From: a bacterium
GTDB taxonomy: Bacteria; SZUA-79; Acidulodesulfobacterales; Acidulodesulfobacteraceae
Reading direction: 5' to 3'
Length of the DNA: 64,000 nt
NCBI GenBank assembly: GCA_021812245.1
Contig: JAKAOK010000001.1
Location: forward strand, 1 to 64,000
In this document: piece after piece, positions 47,397-58,473 of the stretch
Layout of the letters: each line of letters begins with the position of its first letter
How positions within the stretch are numbered: the first letter of the stretch is position 1
Made by a program: the position numbers and the translations under genes
Notes under the pieces: model-generated
Databases searched by the model: none
Seen by the model: the letters and a program-made list of their open reading frames with translations, nothing else
Told to the model about the DNA's origin: nothing

Positions 47397-48692
47397 TTAC
47401 CGCAATGCCCATTTCCAAAACGGCGTTACGTTAATATTTATACCCTTGTAAACAAAATGGTCTTCGATATCGTATGTTATAACGATACCTTCCTTCAATC
47501 CTATAGATTCGGCTGCTTCAACCAAGCCTTCGAATTCCCTATCCCTGTTTGAGTCGTTAAGTTCGTAGCAAACCTGAAAGACCGAAAAGGCGGCACTTTT
47601 GGATACGATAAAATCGCATTCCCTTTTGCCTTCGAAGTAGAATATTTCGTCGTAATTTTTTTTAAGTTCTATAAAAGTTAAATTTTCGAGCAGCCTTCCG
47701 GAATCGGGCGACGTAGTCCTTTTGCATAATCCGTTATCGGCAAGATATATTTTGGCTGGGTTCCTCATTCTTTTATAAACGGATTCGGTAAACTTTCTCG
47801 TTTCGTATATCAGCATGCTATCCAAAAAATAATTATAATAGGAATACAGGGCGTCTTTGGAAAACGGAAAATTATCTTTGTATTGCCTGTACACCGAAGC
47901 AAGCGAAAGCTTGGTCGAAAACGAGGAAAAAAGTTTGTTTTTTAAAGCGTCTATCAGCTTTATGTTTTTTACGTCAAATCTTTCTACAAGATCCTTAAAA
48001 AACATTGCGTCTAAATATTCCCTTAACAACTTCGTCTTTTCGAATTCCGAACCGGCAAGGATTATTTCAGGGAATCCTCCGTATTGTAAATATTCGCTTA
48101 GATATTTTTTTATAACTATTTTAGTATCGCCGTAAAATATATCGGGGGGTTTTATATTACGGCTGTAGCCGCCTAATTTTAACTCGAGAAGTTCTTTAAA
48201 GGAAAACGGAAATGTTTCGACGCTCCACGATCTTCCCCTTAAAGAAGTGTTAATTTTGTAGGGAGTAATTTTAGACGACGAGCCTGCGCAAAAAATATGG
48301 ATATTTTCCTTCTCCGCCATTCTTCTTGCGAACTTTTCCCAGTTTGCTATATTTTGAATTTCGTCGAATAAGAAATATACATTGTTTTTGTCGTTTATAA
48401 GATGCGGGTTTAATTCAAAAAAAGCGCTTCTTACATACTCCATGTCTTCCGTTTTAATATCGCTAAGCCTTTCGTCTTCGAAATCGATATACAACGATGA
48501 ATCGGGGTGTTTTTTAAAGATATCGTATAAAATAAAACTCTTGCCGCTCCTTCTCACCCCGTATAAAATAACTGCCTTATTGATATTGTCGGGTGGGAGC
48601 GGGATATTTCTTCGGGATATTATATCCGGTAAATTAATAATGAATTTTTTATTTTCGGTTATTATTTCTTTTAGTAATTCTTTACTCGGCAT
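47397..48692 (-). CDS. AAA_14/DUF4143 ATPase
   Basis: VILYGVRRSGKSFILYDIF; YFLFDEIQNIANWEKFARRM; GKRECDFIVSKSAAFSVFQVCYEL. Confidence 0.9.
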   Translation of the reverse strand: MPSKELLKEIITENKKFIINLPDIISRRNIPLPPDNINKAVILYGVRRSGKSFILYDIFKKHPDSSLYIDFEDERLSDIKTEDMEYVRSAFFELNPHLINDKNNVYFLFDEIQNIANWEKFARRMAEKENIHIFCAGSSSKITPYKINTSLRGRSWSVETFPFSFKELLELKLGGYSRNIKPPDIFYGDTKIVIKKYLSEYLQYGGFPEIILAGSEFEKTKLLREYLDAMFFKDLVERFDVKNIKLIDALKNKLFSSFSTKLSLASVYRQYKDNFPFSKDALYSYYNYFLDSMLIYETRKFTESVYKRMRNPAKIYLADNGLCKRTTSPDSGRLLENLTFIELKKNYDEIFYFEGKRECDFIVSKSAAFSVFQVCYELNDSNRDREFEGLVEAAESIGLKEGIVITYDIEDHFVYKGININVTPFWKWALR

Positions 48693-48776
48693 AATTTAGA
48701 CAAAAATTTTTAACCTTGCGGCATTTAATCATGCGGCAAAACAATCCATTTATTTTTAATTATTTCAAATTTAATT

Positions 48777-48826
48777 ATCCTTCATTAAAGGATATAATAA
48801 CATAAACTAATCCTTTATGGAAGGAT
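48777..48826. promoter_or_regulatory. Twin 17-bp near-palindromes upstream of ATPase 47397-48692
   Basis: atccttcattaaaggat (48777-48793) and atcctttatggaaggat (48810-48826), centres 33 bp apart. Confidence 0.6.
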
Positions 48827-49020
48827 AAATTTTAACCTTAATCCTGCAATAAAAAATATTTAAATGCTCATATTTTACGTAAATACCTTTAATTCTACTT
48901 TAATTCAGAGATTCGTGCTACCGTCGAAATTTTCTGGTTTTCTCGCCCAAATTCCGATTTAGGAAATCGATTTGCATAATTCATAGTTAGCCTGTATAAT
49001 TACGATAACTTATATTTATT

Positions 49021-50100
49021 ATGGATATAAACACCTTAATACTGAACAATCTAAATTATTCCGTTATTCTATTCGACGAAAACCTCGTTTTAAAGTCTTT
49101 AAACCTTCCCGCGCAGGAACTTACCGGATATTCGGACAGATTCTTAAATAACTTGACGCTTAGCCGCTTTTTCAACAATAACTCCTATATCGAAGAAAAA
49201 GTAGAAAACGTTATGCGGACGGGAGAAGGGTTTATAGAATTCGAATATAAATTCCAAAATAAAAATCGGGAACAAACCAGATACGTAATTTTAGAAATAT
49301 CCCAAATTATCGCTGCCGACGGGAATAAACCGTATCTTTTAGTTTCGTTAAAAGATATTACGAGATTTAAAGAAATGGACCATAATATCAAAAGCGAAGA
49401 AAGGATAGAAGACCTGTCGCGGTTTATAGCCGAGATGTCGCATGAAATAAGAAATCCTCTCGGCGGAATTAAAGCTTCGGCGGCTTATTTAAAAAGAAAA
49501 TTCAACGAACCCGACCTGAATAATTTTCTCGAAATAATAATAAAAGAATCGACAAGAATCAACAACCTAATAGAAGAACTTCTGGCATTGTCTAAAAAGC
49601 ATAAAATAAAAACTTCCGCCGTAAATATCAATAAAATAATCAACGAAATAATAATTATGGAGCAGGCCGAATTTTCGGCAAAAAATATCGAGGTTATAAA
49701 GGAATTCGACCCGAGCCTTCCTAAAATATACGCCTCCGAGAATGCGCTTATCCAGGTATTCTTAAATCTGATAAAAAATTCGGTTTATGCGGTAAATGCG
49801 GCAGTAAAACCGTCGGGCGGAACAATAAAGATTATCACGAAATTGGACTACACGAGAAACAATCCTAAATTTTTAAAAATAGAATTTATCGACAACGGCT
49901 GCGGAATAAGCAAAAACGATATGAATAATATATTCGTTCCGTTTTTTACTACAAAAGAAAAAGGGGGCGGGCTAGGCCTTGCGGTAAGCCAGAAAATAAT
50001 ATACGAACACGGGGGCTTTATCGATATATCGTCGGTAAAAAACCGCGGCACGGACGTTTCGGTTTATATTCCCATAGAACAATATTCACAAAGACGATAA
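49021..50100 (+). CDS. PAS-domain sensor histidine kinase
   Basis: EMSHEIRNPLGGIKASAAYL H-box; FLNLIKNSVYAV N-box; GGGLGLAVSQKII G-box. Confidence 0.9.
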   Translation: MDINTLILNNLNYSVILFDENLVLKSLNLPAQELTGYSDRFLNNLTLSRFFNNNSYIEEKVENVMRTGEGFIEFEYKFQNKNREQTRYVILEISQIIAADGNKPYLLVSLKDITRFKEMDHNIKSEERIEDLSRFIAEMSHEIRNPLGGIKASAAYLKRKFNEPDLNNFLEIIIKESTRINNLIEELLALSKKHKIKTSAVNINKIINEIIIMEQAEFSAKNIEVIKEFDPSLPKIYASENALIQVFLNLIKNSVYAVNAAVKPSGGTIKIITKLDYTRNNPKFLKIEFIDNGCGISKNDMNNIFVPFFTTKEKGGGLGLAVSQKIIYEHGGFIDISSVKNRGTDVSVYIPIEQYSQRR

Positions 50101-50592
50101 AAAGTCCGATACGCCTGAAGGAAGAAAGGGGATATTTATCATATTGTAATGAACAAGAACGGCTACGGCGGCAATTAAAAATACTACTATTAAAACTATA
50201 AGAATTACAATTTGAAACGGGGTTGTCCTGCCCTTACTCTTGCCGGGTGAAAAAGACGGCGCTGAAACCGTGTCCGAACCGGAATCTTTTTTATGCTTCC
50301 CGCCCGCTTCTTCGGCGACGGCGCTATTGATTTCGGACATAATAGACTGCATAAAATCATCGGAAACAGAACCGGACGCGGGCAAAGGCGAATGTGCAGG
50401 TTTAATCGACGTTTGCGTTATAGGAATTTGAGTTTCTGCGGATACCCGCGGTTCGTCTTTAAAAACGCCGGAGTTTTTATTCAGGATAAAAACATTGGAG
50501 CATACCCTGCATTTTACTTTAATATTGCCTTCGGGAATCAGTAAATCGTCTAATTCGTAATGCGCCCCGCAATACGGACAATTAATATCCAT
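50086..50592 (-). CDS. MJ0042-type zinc-ribbon membrane protein
   Basis: INCPYCGAHYELDDLLIPEGNIKVKCRVCSNVFIL; C-terminal TM. Confidence 0.85.
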   Translation of the reverse strand: MDINCPYCGAHYELDDLLIPEGNIKVKCRVCSNVFILNKNSGVFKDEPRVSAETQIPITQTSIKPAHSPLPASGSVSDDFMQSIMSEINSAVAEEAGGKHKKDSGSDTVSAPSFSPGKSKGRTTPFQIVILIVLIVVFLIAAVAVLVHYNMINIPFLPSGVSDFLSSL

Positions 50593-50650
50593 AGGTTATT
50601 AAATTTAATTTATTGAAAATTTTTGTATTATAAGCAATAATATTATAACA

Positions 50651-50950
50651 ATGAAATTAAATCAACAACTAAATTTAAAAGAAGTTCTTTTAGCCGCGTT
50701 AAAGAATAAACTTAGCGCGTCCGATTATTGCGCTTTAATATTATACGAACACTGGGAATCCATCTGCGGAAAAGAAATAAGCAAAAAAACTAAACCTAAA
50801 TCTTTATATAAAAATATTTTAACCGTCAGCGTGGAAAATCCAGTTTTAATATTCGAGCTGGGATTTATCAAGGAAGAGTTTATAAGAAAGATAAATACCG
50901 CCTTAGACAAAAGCATGGCCGTCAAGGACATACGCTTTATCAGCGGCTAA
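50651..50950 (+). CDS. DUF721 (DciA-like) protein
   Basis: 99 aa; HWESICGKEISKKTKPKSLYKNILTVSVENPVLIFEL. Confidence 0.7.
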   Translation: MKLNQQLNLKEVLLAALKNKLSASDYCALILYEHWESICGKEISKKTKPKSLYKNILTVSVENPVLIFELGFIKEEFIRKINTALDKSMAVKDIRFISG

Positions 50951-50974
50951 AACCGCTCTAAAATATTTCAAATA

Positions 50975-52072
50975 CTATATAAAAGATTTGATTTTATCCA
51001 TAAAAGATTTTTTTAACGGATGCGTTTCTTCTTTGTTTTCGGCGGCAAGCTCTTCGAAGAGTCTTTTTTGTTTAGAAGTCAGATTCGTCGGAGTTTCAAC
51101 GACAACGCTTATATATTCGTTTCCCCTTACGCCTCCGTTAAGTCTCGGCGCCCCCTTTCCTTTAAGCGTAAACTGCGTTCCGCTCTGCGTTCCGGGCAGT
51201 ATTTTTATAGTAGATTTTCCGTCCACCGTCGGCGCTTCTATCTCGCATCCCAAAGCGGCTTGCGAGAAGCTGACCGGCATCGAAACAAATATATCGTTCC
51301 CCTGTCTTTTAAATACGCTGTGGGGCTCAACGGTAATATCGACGTAAAGGTCGCCGTTAGGTCCTCCGAAAAGTCCGGACGAACCTTCTCCAGACACTTT
51401 AAGCCTGTTGCCGTCGTCTATGCCTGCCGGTATTTTTATATCCAGCTTGCGTTCCTTTATGACCCTTCCTTCGCCTTTGCAAACCGGACAGGGATTTTCG
51501 ATAATTTCTCCTTCTCCGTTGCATTTATAGCAGGTTCTGGATATAGAGAAAAATCCCTGCTGCTGTCTTATTTCTCCCGTCCCTTTGCATACCGGACACG
51601 AAACTCTTTTTGTTCCTTTTTTTGCCCCAGTCCCGTCGCAGGAAGAACACGTTTCGTATCTGTTGTATTTTATCTGCTTGGATATGCCGAATAAAGATTC
51701 TTCGAAGTTTATCCTAATGCCGTACCGGAGGTCTTCCCCTTTTTTGCGTCTGGTCTTTTTGTTGGGCTGGGAAAAAATATCGCCGAAAAAATCGCCAAAT
51801 ATATCGCTGAATCCGAAGCCGCCCCCGCCTCCAGAAGAAAAAGCGCCCATGCCTTCGTGTCCGAATCTGTCGTAAGCGGCTCTTTTTTCTTCGTCGCATA
51901 AAATGCTGTATGCTTCGTTTATTTCTTTAAATTTCTCTTCGGAATCCCCGTCGCCCTGATTTTTATCCGGGTGATGCTTTAAAGCTAATTTTCTGTATGC
52001 CTTTTTTATTTCGTCTGCGCCTGCTTCTCTTTCTACTCCCAGTATTTCGTAATAATCTCTTTTAGATGCCAT
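50975..52072 (-). CDS. dnaJ: Chaperone DnaJ
   Basis: J domain with HPD; four CxxCxGxG-type repeats. Confidence 0.97.
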   Translation of the reverse strand: MASKRDYYEILGVEREAGADEIKKAYRKLALKHHPDKNQGDGDSEEKFKEINEAYSILCDEEKRAAYDRFGHEGMGAFSSGGGGGFGFSDIFGDFFGDIFSQPNKKTRRKKGEDLRYGIRINFEESLFGISKQIKYNRYETCSSCDGTGAKKGTKRVSCPVCKGTGEIRQQQGFFSISRTCYKCNGEGEIIENPCPVCKGEGRVIKERKLDIKIPAGIDDGNRLKVSGEGSSGLFGGPNGDLYVDITVEPHSVFKRQGNDIFVSMPVSFSQAALGCEIEAPTVDGKSTIKILPGTQSGTQFTLKGKGAPRLNGGVRGNEYISVVVETPTNLTSKQKRLFEELAAENKEETHPLKKSFMDKIKSFI

Positions 52073-52125
52073 AGTTTGTAAGGGGACGGAATTAATTCCG
52101 TCCCCGTTTAAATGTTAATTTATCT

Positions 52126-54063
52126 TTATTCGTTCTTTTTGTCTTTTACTTCTTCGTATTCCGCTTCTACCACGTTTTCGTCCGCAGGTTTGGACTGGCC
52201 TTCCCCTGCTTCTCCTCCCGCCGTTCCCGCCCCTGCTCCGCCGGCGCCTGCTTCGGCGGCGGTTTTCTTATAAATAGATTCGGCGACTGAATGGGACAAT
52301 TTTTCCAATTCTTCGGTTATGCGTTTTATCGAATCTACGTCGTCTCCTTCAAGGGCTTTTTTAGCCTCGGCGATTTTTTCTTCGGCGGCCATTTTGTCCG
52401 CGGATTCTATTTTATCTCCGGAATCTTTTAACGTTTTTTCCACGGAGTAAACCAAACCGTCCAAGTGGTTTCTTACCTCTATCAGTTCTTTCTTTTTAGA
52501 ATCTTCGTCTTTATGCAGTTCCGCTTCTTTAATCATTTTGTCTATTTCTTCTTTAGACAATCCGCTTGAAGCGGTGATTCTAATGGACTGCTCTTTGCCG
52601 GTTCCCAAGTCTTTTGCAGAAACGTGGACTATGCCGTTGGCGTCAATGTCGAACGTAACTTCTACCTGCGGAACGCCTCTGGGAGCAGGCGGTATTCCCG
52701 TCAACTCAAACCTTCCGAGGCTCTTGTTATCCGACGCCATTTCCCTTTCACCCTGCAGAACGTTTATCGTAACGGCAGGCTGGTTATCCGCGGCAGTCGA
52801 AAATATCTGGCTCTTTCTTGTAGGAATAGTCGTATTTTTCTCGATTAATTTCGTGCTGACCCCGCCGAGCGTTTCTATTCCCAGCGATAACGGAGAAACA
52901 TCCAGCAATAAGACGTCTTTAACCTCTCCCTTGAGAACGGCGCCCTGAATTGCCGCCCCGACCGCTACTACTTCATCAGGATTAACCCCCTTGTGAGGTT
53001 CTTTTCCGAAATAATCCTTAACTACCTCTTGAACTTTAGGCATTCTGGTCTGTCCGCCTACAAGCACGACTTCATCGACCTGAGAGGTTGACAAACCTGC
53101 GTCTTTCAATGCCGTTTTAACGGGTCCCATAGACCTTTCGACTAATTCGCCCGTAAGCTGTTCCAGTTTCGCCCTCGAAAGCTTCATATTAAGATGCTTG
53201 GGGCCGCTCGCGTCTGCCGTAATAAACGGTAAATTTATATCGGTTTCTAAAGACGAAGAAAGTTCTATTTTTGCTTTTTCTGCGGCTTCTTTTAATCTTT
53301 GAAGCGCCATTTTATCTTTTCTTAAATCTATTCCCTGGTCTTTTTTGAATTCATCGGCTATATAATCTATTACTTTCTGGTCGAAATCTTCTCCGCCCAA
53401 GAAAGTATCGCCGTTGGTGGATTTGACTTCGAACACCCCTTCTCCGAGTTCGAGTATTGAAATATCGAAAGTTCCTCCGCCTAAATCGTAAACCGCAATC
53501 TTTTCTTCTTTCTTTTTATCCAAGCCGTATGACAGGGATGACGCGGTAGGTTCGTTGATAATCCTTAAAACGTCGAGCCCTGCTATTTTGCCGGCATCTT
53601 TCGTCGCCTGTCTCTGCGAATCGTTAAAATAGGCGGGGACGGTAATAACGGCTTCGGTAACGGTTTCGCCGAGATAGTCTTCCGCCGTCTTTTTCATTTT
53701 CGTCAATATCATGGACGATATTTCCGCAGGAGAATATTTTCTCCCCTTTATTTCCACCCATGCGTCTCCGTTTTCGCTCGGAACGATTTTATAAGGACAA
53801 ACCTTCTTAAACGCCTGCACTTCCGGCGAATCGTATTTTCTGCCTATAAGCCTTTTAACAGCGTAAATCGTGTTCTCCGGATTAGTTACCGCCTGTCTTT
53901 TTGCAGCCTGCCCCACGAGCCTTTCACCGCTGTCGCTTATGGATACGACGGAGGGGGTCGTCCTCGTTCCTTCGGAGTTTGCGATTACGACAGGCTCCTT
54001 GCCTTCCATAACCGCAACGCAAGAGTTTGTGGTTCCCAAATCGATTCCTATTACTTTTCCCAT
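52126..54063 (-). CDS. dnaK: Chaperone DnaK
   Basis: [36 protein letters not shown]-type motif. Confidence 0.98.
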   Translation of the reverse strand: MGKVIGIDLGTTNSCVAVMEGKEPVVIANSEGTRTTPSVVSISDSGERLVGQAAKRQAVTNPENTIYAVKRLIGRKYDSPEVQAFKKVCPYKIVPSENGDAWVEIKGRKYSPAEISSMILTKMKKTAEDYLGETVTEAVITVPAYFNDSQRQATKDAGKIAGLDVLRIINEPTASSLSYGLDKKKEEKIAVYDLGGGTFDISILELGEGVFEVKSTNGDTFLGGEDFDQKVIDYIADEFKKDQGIDLRKDKMALQRLKEAAEKAKIELSSSLETDINLPFITADASGPKHLNMKLSRAKLEQLTGELVERSMGPVKTALKDAGLSTSQVDEVVLVGGQTRMPKVQEVVKDYFGKEPHKGVNPDEVVAVGAAIQGAVLKGEVKDVLLLDVSPLSLGIETLGGVSTKLIEKNTTIPTRKSQIFSTAADNQPAVTINVLQGEREMASDNKSLGRFELTGIPPAPRGVPQVEVTFDIDANGIVHVSAKDLGTGKEQSIRITASSGLSKEEIDKMIKEAELHKDEDSKKKELIEVRNHLDGLVYSVEKTLKDSGDKIESADKMAAEEKIAEAKKALEGDDVDSIKRITEELEKLSHSVAESIYKKTAAEAGAGGAGAGTAGGEAGEGQSKPADENVVEAEYEEVKDKKNE

Positions 54064-54140
54064 GATTGAATTCTCCTTAAAACTTTATGATTTTTAAATT
54101 TTTAATTTTATTATAATTATATCTTAAACATGCAAGTTTA

Positions 54141-54827
54141 TTAATTTTTAGATTTTGCGATAGATACCATAGAAGGCCTTAAAAGCCTCTCCTTGTAAAC
54201 ATAGCCCTTCCTTTTTTCTTCGATGATTTTTCCGTCGGGCTGACCGGAATCTTCGACCATTTCAACCGCCTCGTGAAAATTGGCGTCAAAATTTTTCCCT
54301 GAGGTTTCAATGGCTTCGGCGCCGTAATTCCTTAATACTTTAACGAATTCGCCGTAAGCTAATTTTACGCCGTCCACGAACGATTTTAAATTTCCGGAAG
54401 AATCCTGCTCTAAATAATATGCCGAATGTCCTATCGCAAGGTCTAAGAAATCCAGAACCGGCAAAAGGTCTCTTAAAAGCTTTTCGTTTGAGTATTTTAA
54501 AGATTCTTCTTTTTCCCTGTTCATCCTTTTTCTGAAATTTTCCAGGTCGGCTAAGCTCTTAAGATAATTAGAGTTTGAATCTTCGTATTCTTTTTTAAGG
54601 TTTTTCAGCGCATTTTTTAAATATTTAAGCTCGTCCTCCGCTTCCGCAAGATTTTTAGGGTTCGGAACATCGTCTATATCAAGGTCGGCGGAGACGGCGA
54701 TGGAACCCTCGACCGGTTCTTCTAATCTTTTTCCAAATTCTTTTTCTATATTGGAATCGTCCCCGCCCTCGTTTGCGCCGTCGTATCCGTCTTTTCTTTC
54801 ATTTTCATACATTTGCCGCATCTCCAC
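54141..54827 (-). CDS. grpE: Nucleotide exchange factor GrpE
   Basis: LADLENFRKRMNREKEE; ETSGKNFDANFHEAVEMV. Confidence 0.95.
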   Translation of the reverse strand: MEMRQMYENERKDGYDGANEGGDDSNIEKEFGKRLEEPVEGSIAVSADLDIDDVPNPKNLAEAEDELKYLKNALKNLKKEYEDSNSNYLKSLADLENFRKRMNREKEESLKYSNEKLLRDLLPVLDFLDLAIGHSAYYLEQDSSGNLKSFVDGVKLAYGEFVKVLRNYGAEAIETSGKNFDANFHEAVEMVEDSGQPDGKIIEEKRKGYVYKERLLRPSMVSIAKSKN

Positions 54828-54854
54828 AATTTTTATTTATTTTTTTATTCTTAC

Positions 54855-55910
54855 TTAAATAATCCCGCCCAGAAATTCGGCCATAAAATCTATTAAAGGA
54901 ATAACATGGGAATAGTTCATCCTTAACGGCCCTATGATGCCTATAGACCCTTTCAGCATATTGTTTTCGCTGATATACGGAGCCGTTATAAGAGACAGTC
55001 CCGATATTTCCGACCACTCTTTATCCGAACCTATAAATATCTGCTTTGTTTTGCAGTTTTTAGTATGCCCAAGCAGTTTTATTATCGTCTTTTTATCGGA
55101 AATAGTTTTTATAAGAAATTTTATCTGTTCGTTATCGGAAAATTCCGGCTCTTCCAATAAATCGGCTTCGGGGCCGACATATAAGCATTTATCGTAATTA
55201 TCTTCCGTACCGGTGCAACAAAATACGGCATTGTTTAATATGGAATAAAAATTTTCCTTGTCGCTGCGCATTTCTTCGACGATAATATCTTTCAGGTCGT
55301 CTAAATCGCATTTTTTATTTTCTAGAATTTCATTAAGCTTGTTTGAATACCGGCTTAGTTCGTTCTGTTTAATGTCTTTTGAGATATAAAACGATTTATT
55401 TTCGTTAATGCCGTTTTGAAATACGATAATCGCAAGTATATTGTTGGGCTTTATTCTTATAAACTCGATATGCAAAAGATATATGCTTGCCGTGTCGGGA
55501 GCAAGAACCACGCCTGCGTAATGAGATAAATCCGACAGGGATATCGAGGCTTGATTTAATATGTCGCCTAAATTTCTATTTCCCTGATCAAATCTTTTTT
55601 TTATGTTTTCTTTTTGCTCCCGCGTAATCTTTTCGGCCTTCATCAGGCCTTCTATGTAAAACCTGTATCCTTTTGCGGTAGGAACCCTTCCAGCCGAAAA
55701 ATGGGGCTGATATATATATCCTTCTTCTTCCAGAGATGCCATTATATTTCTGACGGAAGCCGGGCTTAAATTCAAATTGTAATTTTCGGCTATGAATTTA
55801 GAACCTACGGGGTTTGCCGTTCCGAAATATCCCTCTATTATACCGAGTAGAATTTCCCTGCTTCTTTCGTTTAAATCGTTATAATTATGTTTTTCGCATT
55901 TTTCTTCCAT
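54855..55910 (-). CDS. hrcA: Heat-inducible transcription repressor HrcA
   Basis: NLSPASVRNIMASLEEEGYIYQPHFSAGRVPTAKGYRFY. Confidence 0.96.
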   Translation of the reverse strand: MEEKCEKHNYNDLNERSREILLGIIEGYFGTANPVGSKFIAENYNLNLSPASVRNIMASLEEEGYIYQPHFSAGRVPTAKGYRFYIEGLMKAEKITREQKENIKKRFDQGNRNLGDILNQASISLSDLSHYAGVVLAPDTASIYLLHIEFIRIKPNNILAIIVFQNGINENKSFYISKDIKQNELSRYSNKLNEILENKKCDLDDLKDIIVEEMRSDKENFYSILNNAVFCCTGTEDNYDKCLYVGPEADLLEEPEFSDNEQIKFLIKTISDKKTIIKLLGHTKNCKTKQIFIGSDKEWSEISGLSLITAPYISENNMLKGSIGIIGPLRMNYSHVIPLIDFMAEFLGGII

Positions 55911-55938
55911 AATTTATTTATAATACTAAAATTTCATT

Positions 55939-55965
55939 TTAGCACTTAAACATTATGAGTGCTAA
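55939..55965. promoter_or_regulatory. CIRCE operator
   Basis: TTAGCACTT-N9-GAGTGCTAA; one mismatch to consensus; upstream of hrcA. Confidence 0.95.
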
Positions 55966-56000
55966 ATATTATTTAATCAATATTTTTAGATTTTGTCAAC

Positions 56001-56155
56001 CCCAAATTGCCGATATAAAATCTTTATTCTGGATTATCGCTTCGCTCTCGCACTTCGTGCTCGTGAAGTTTATCCTAAACTTTCCTGCTTTCTCAGAAAT
56101 CCAGTCTTTTTAACACATTAAAGCTCTTTTAAGATTTTCTATCGGCAATTTTGGG
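56001..56155. repeat. MITE-like element with about 24-bp terminal inverted repeats
   Basis: cccaaattgccgatataaaatctt / aagattttctatcggcaattttggg with nested ctggatt/aatccag and aagttta/taaactt stems. Confidence 0.75.
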
Positions 56156-56197
56156 TATATTTTTTTGCTTTACAATTTTTGGATAATAAAATAAAAT

Positions 56198-57532
56198 ATG
56201 AAAATGCTTTCAAAAATAAATAAATTCTTTTGCTCCGTCAAACTCGCTATATTCCTTTTTATAGCAATCGCCGCATTTTCAATGGTCGGAACTTTCATAA
56301 ATCAGGGCGATACCACAAGCCAATACAGAACTATTTTCGGACCGGAGATATATCATATATTATACTGGCTGGGATTTTTAAATATTTACGGTTCATGGTA
56401 TTTTATAGGTCTGACGGTGTTGTTGATTGTAAATCTCGTAACGGCTTCCGTCAATATTTTTCCGCATACCCTTAAAGCGGTTTTCGGACCTTATCCGTCT
56501 TTCAAAGAAATGATGGATAAAAAAAGTCCTAAAGCGGCATATGAGGTTGTCGAATCTAAAAAAAACATCGAGGAAACTAAAAAAGTTTTAAACGAAAAAT
56601 TTGGCAAGCCGTTTTCGGAAACGGAAACTGAATTATACTATTCAAAAAACTCTATTTTCAGATTTTCTCCGTATATAGCCCATTTAAGCATCATAATAAT
56701 TATTATAGGCGTAATATTAAACGTTAAATACGGCTTCAGGTCATATACCAACATTAAAGTAGGCGAAAAGACGGATGTCTCTTATCTGACTAAAAATCAG
56801 AAACCCGTAAAGCTTCCTTTTACGATAAGGCTTGATAATTACCAGACAAAATACTACAAGGACGGCATACCGAAGTCTTATATAAGTAAAATCAGCATAA
56901 TTAAAAATCACGTAAGCGTCGCGGAAAAAAATATAGAGGTCAACCATCCTTTTACATACGGCGGCATAACTATATATCAGGCAAGCTACGGCCATTATAG
57001 GCCTACTGTCGCCAAACTTTTAATAGTCAATTTAAAAAACCGCAAATTAGAAAAGGCTGTTTACGCTGAATTCGGCAAATTATACGATGCCGGAATAAAT
57101 AATATAAAATTCAGGTTTATACCGTATAAGCGCCCCAAAAGGGGTGAAATCCCATTTTTTATAGAATTAGGCAATAAGCGAATATTGAAATTTAACGTCC
57201 TGCCGTATAAAAATAAAAGCATGCCGTTAATATTCGCTAAATATCATGACGCGGTTTTTCTTTATACCGGAGTAAAGAGCTATTACTACAGCGGCGTGGA
57301 AATAACAAAAAACGCCTATACATCCGTCATATGGCTCGGCTCTATAATACTGATAACGGCTTTGTTTTTCTCGTTCTTTTTCAACCACGTGGAAACGTGG
57401 GTTAAATTATCAGGCTCGAAAGACGGCAAAAAAACCAGTATGGAAATACTATCGGTTCCTAAAAAGAAATTCGAATCGTTTTATAAAAATTTCGACAAAA
57501 TAATTGCTAAAATTAAAAAAGATTTAGGTTAG
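56198..57532 (+). CDS. resB: Cytochrome c biogenesis protein ResB/Ccs1
   Basis: FFCSVKLAIFLFIAIAAFSMVGTFINQG; NHPFTYGGITIYQASYG. Confidence 0.92.
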   Translation: MKMLSKINKFFCSVKLAIFLFIAIAAFSMVGTFINQGDTTSQYRTIFGPEIYHILYWLGFLNIYGSWYFIGLTVLLIVNLVTASVNIFPHTLKAVFGPYPSFKEMMDKKSPKAAYEVVESKKNIEETKKVLNEKFGKPFSETETELYYSKNSIFRFSPYIAHLSIIIIIIGVILNVKYGFRSYTNIKVGEKTDVSYLTKNQKPVKLPFTIRLDNYQTKYYKDGIPKSYISKISIIKNHVSVAEKNIEVNHPFTYGGITIYQASYGHYRPTVAKLLIVNLKNRKLEKAVYAEFGKLYDAGINNIKFRFIPYKRPKRGEIPFFIELGNKRILKFNVLPYKNKSMPLIFAKYHDAVFLYTGVKSYYYSGVEITKNAYTSVIWLGSIILITALFFSFFFNHVETWVKLSGSKDGKKTSMEILSVPKKKFESFYKNFDKIIAKIKKDLG

Positions 57533-57560
57533 ACTCTAAATTTGAGGAAATAAAATAACT

Positions 57561-58448
57561 ATGATTTCTGCCAACGTATCCGCCCTCGACGGCTCTTTAT
57601 ATTTTACGATTTCTTTGTTTTTTGTGCTAGCATCGTTTGCCGGATATTTTATTTTTTTATTCACCGGAAACAAAACTATCCCGAAAGTATCATTCGGCAT
57701 TTTAATCGCGGGATTTATAATTCAGACGGCGGCATTCGTCGTAAGATGGATTTATGCCTATAAAATAGGCATCGATACTCCGCCTTTAGTTGACCTTTAC
57801 GACTCCATGGTTTTTTTCGCCTACGTTATCATATTCGGATTTATCTTAATAAGGATTTTTTACGATTTCGACGCGCTGGGCTTTATAATAACCCTTGTCG
57901 CCTCGCTTGCTCTGGCGTTTGCTTCTTTTTCCCCTCTTGCTCCAAGCGCGGTCGAACCGACTATTCCGGCTCTTCAAAGCTACTGGCTGATTTACCACAT
58001 TATGACGCTGTTCGTATCTTACGGGGCTTTCGGAGCTTCGTTCGGGCTGGGAATACTTTATCTTATTAAGAGCGGCAGGAAAAATAAAACCGGCGGCTGG
58101 TTCTTAAACCTCCTGCCGCCGTCAAATATAATAGAAGAAGCGATTTATAAAGTAATAGTATTCGGGCTTGTTTTTCTAACCGCCGGCATCGTCATCGGCG
58201 CGGCATGGGCAGACAGCGCATGGGGCGGCTACTGGAGCTGGGACCCCAAAGAAACATGGTCGCTTATTACTTGGCTTACTTATATTCTGTTTATTCACGC
58301 AAGGTTTACAAAGGGCTGGGGCGGCAAGAAAATGGCATGGATTGCCGTCATAGGGTTTGCGGTCGTCATATTCTGCTATCTCGGAGTCGATTTAATACTT
58401 CCTGGACTGCATTCATATGCGACGCCCGGCTCGACCCCGATTTTATAA
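57561..58448 (+). CDS. ccsA: Cytochrome c biogenesis protein CcsA/CcsB
   Basis: GAAWADSAWGGYWSWDPKETWSLITWLTY WWD-type motif. Confidence 0.95.
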   Translation: MISANVSALDGSLYFTISLFFVLASFAGYFIFLFTGNKTIPKVSFGILIAGFIIQTAAFVVRWIYAYKIGIDTPPLVDLYDSMVFFAYVIIFGFILIRIFYDFDALGFIITLVASLALAFASFSPLAPSAVEPTIPALQSYWLIYHIMTLFVSYGAFGASFGLGILYLIKSGRKNKTGGWFLNLLPPSNIIEEAIYKVIVFGLVFLTAGIVIGAAWADSAWGGYWSWDPKETWSLITWLTYILFIHARFTKGWGGKKMAWIAVIGFAVVIFCYLGVDLILPGLHSYATPGSTPIL

Positions 58449-58473
58449 TATAAATTTTGGTTATTAATTTGTT

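Noticed and set aside
51020-51694. 224-aa ORF antisense to dnaJ
   Set aside because: Arg/Phe/Ser-rich shadow ORF opposite a highly conserved gene; no support as coding.
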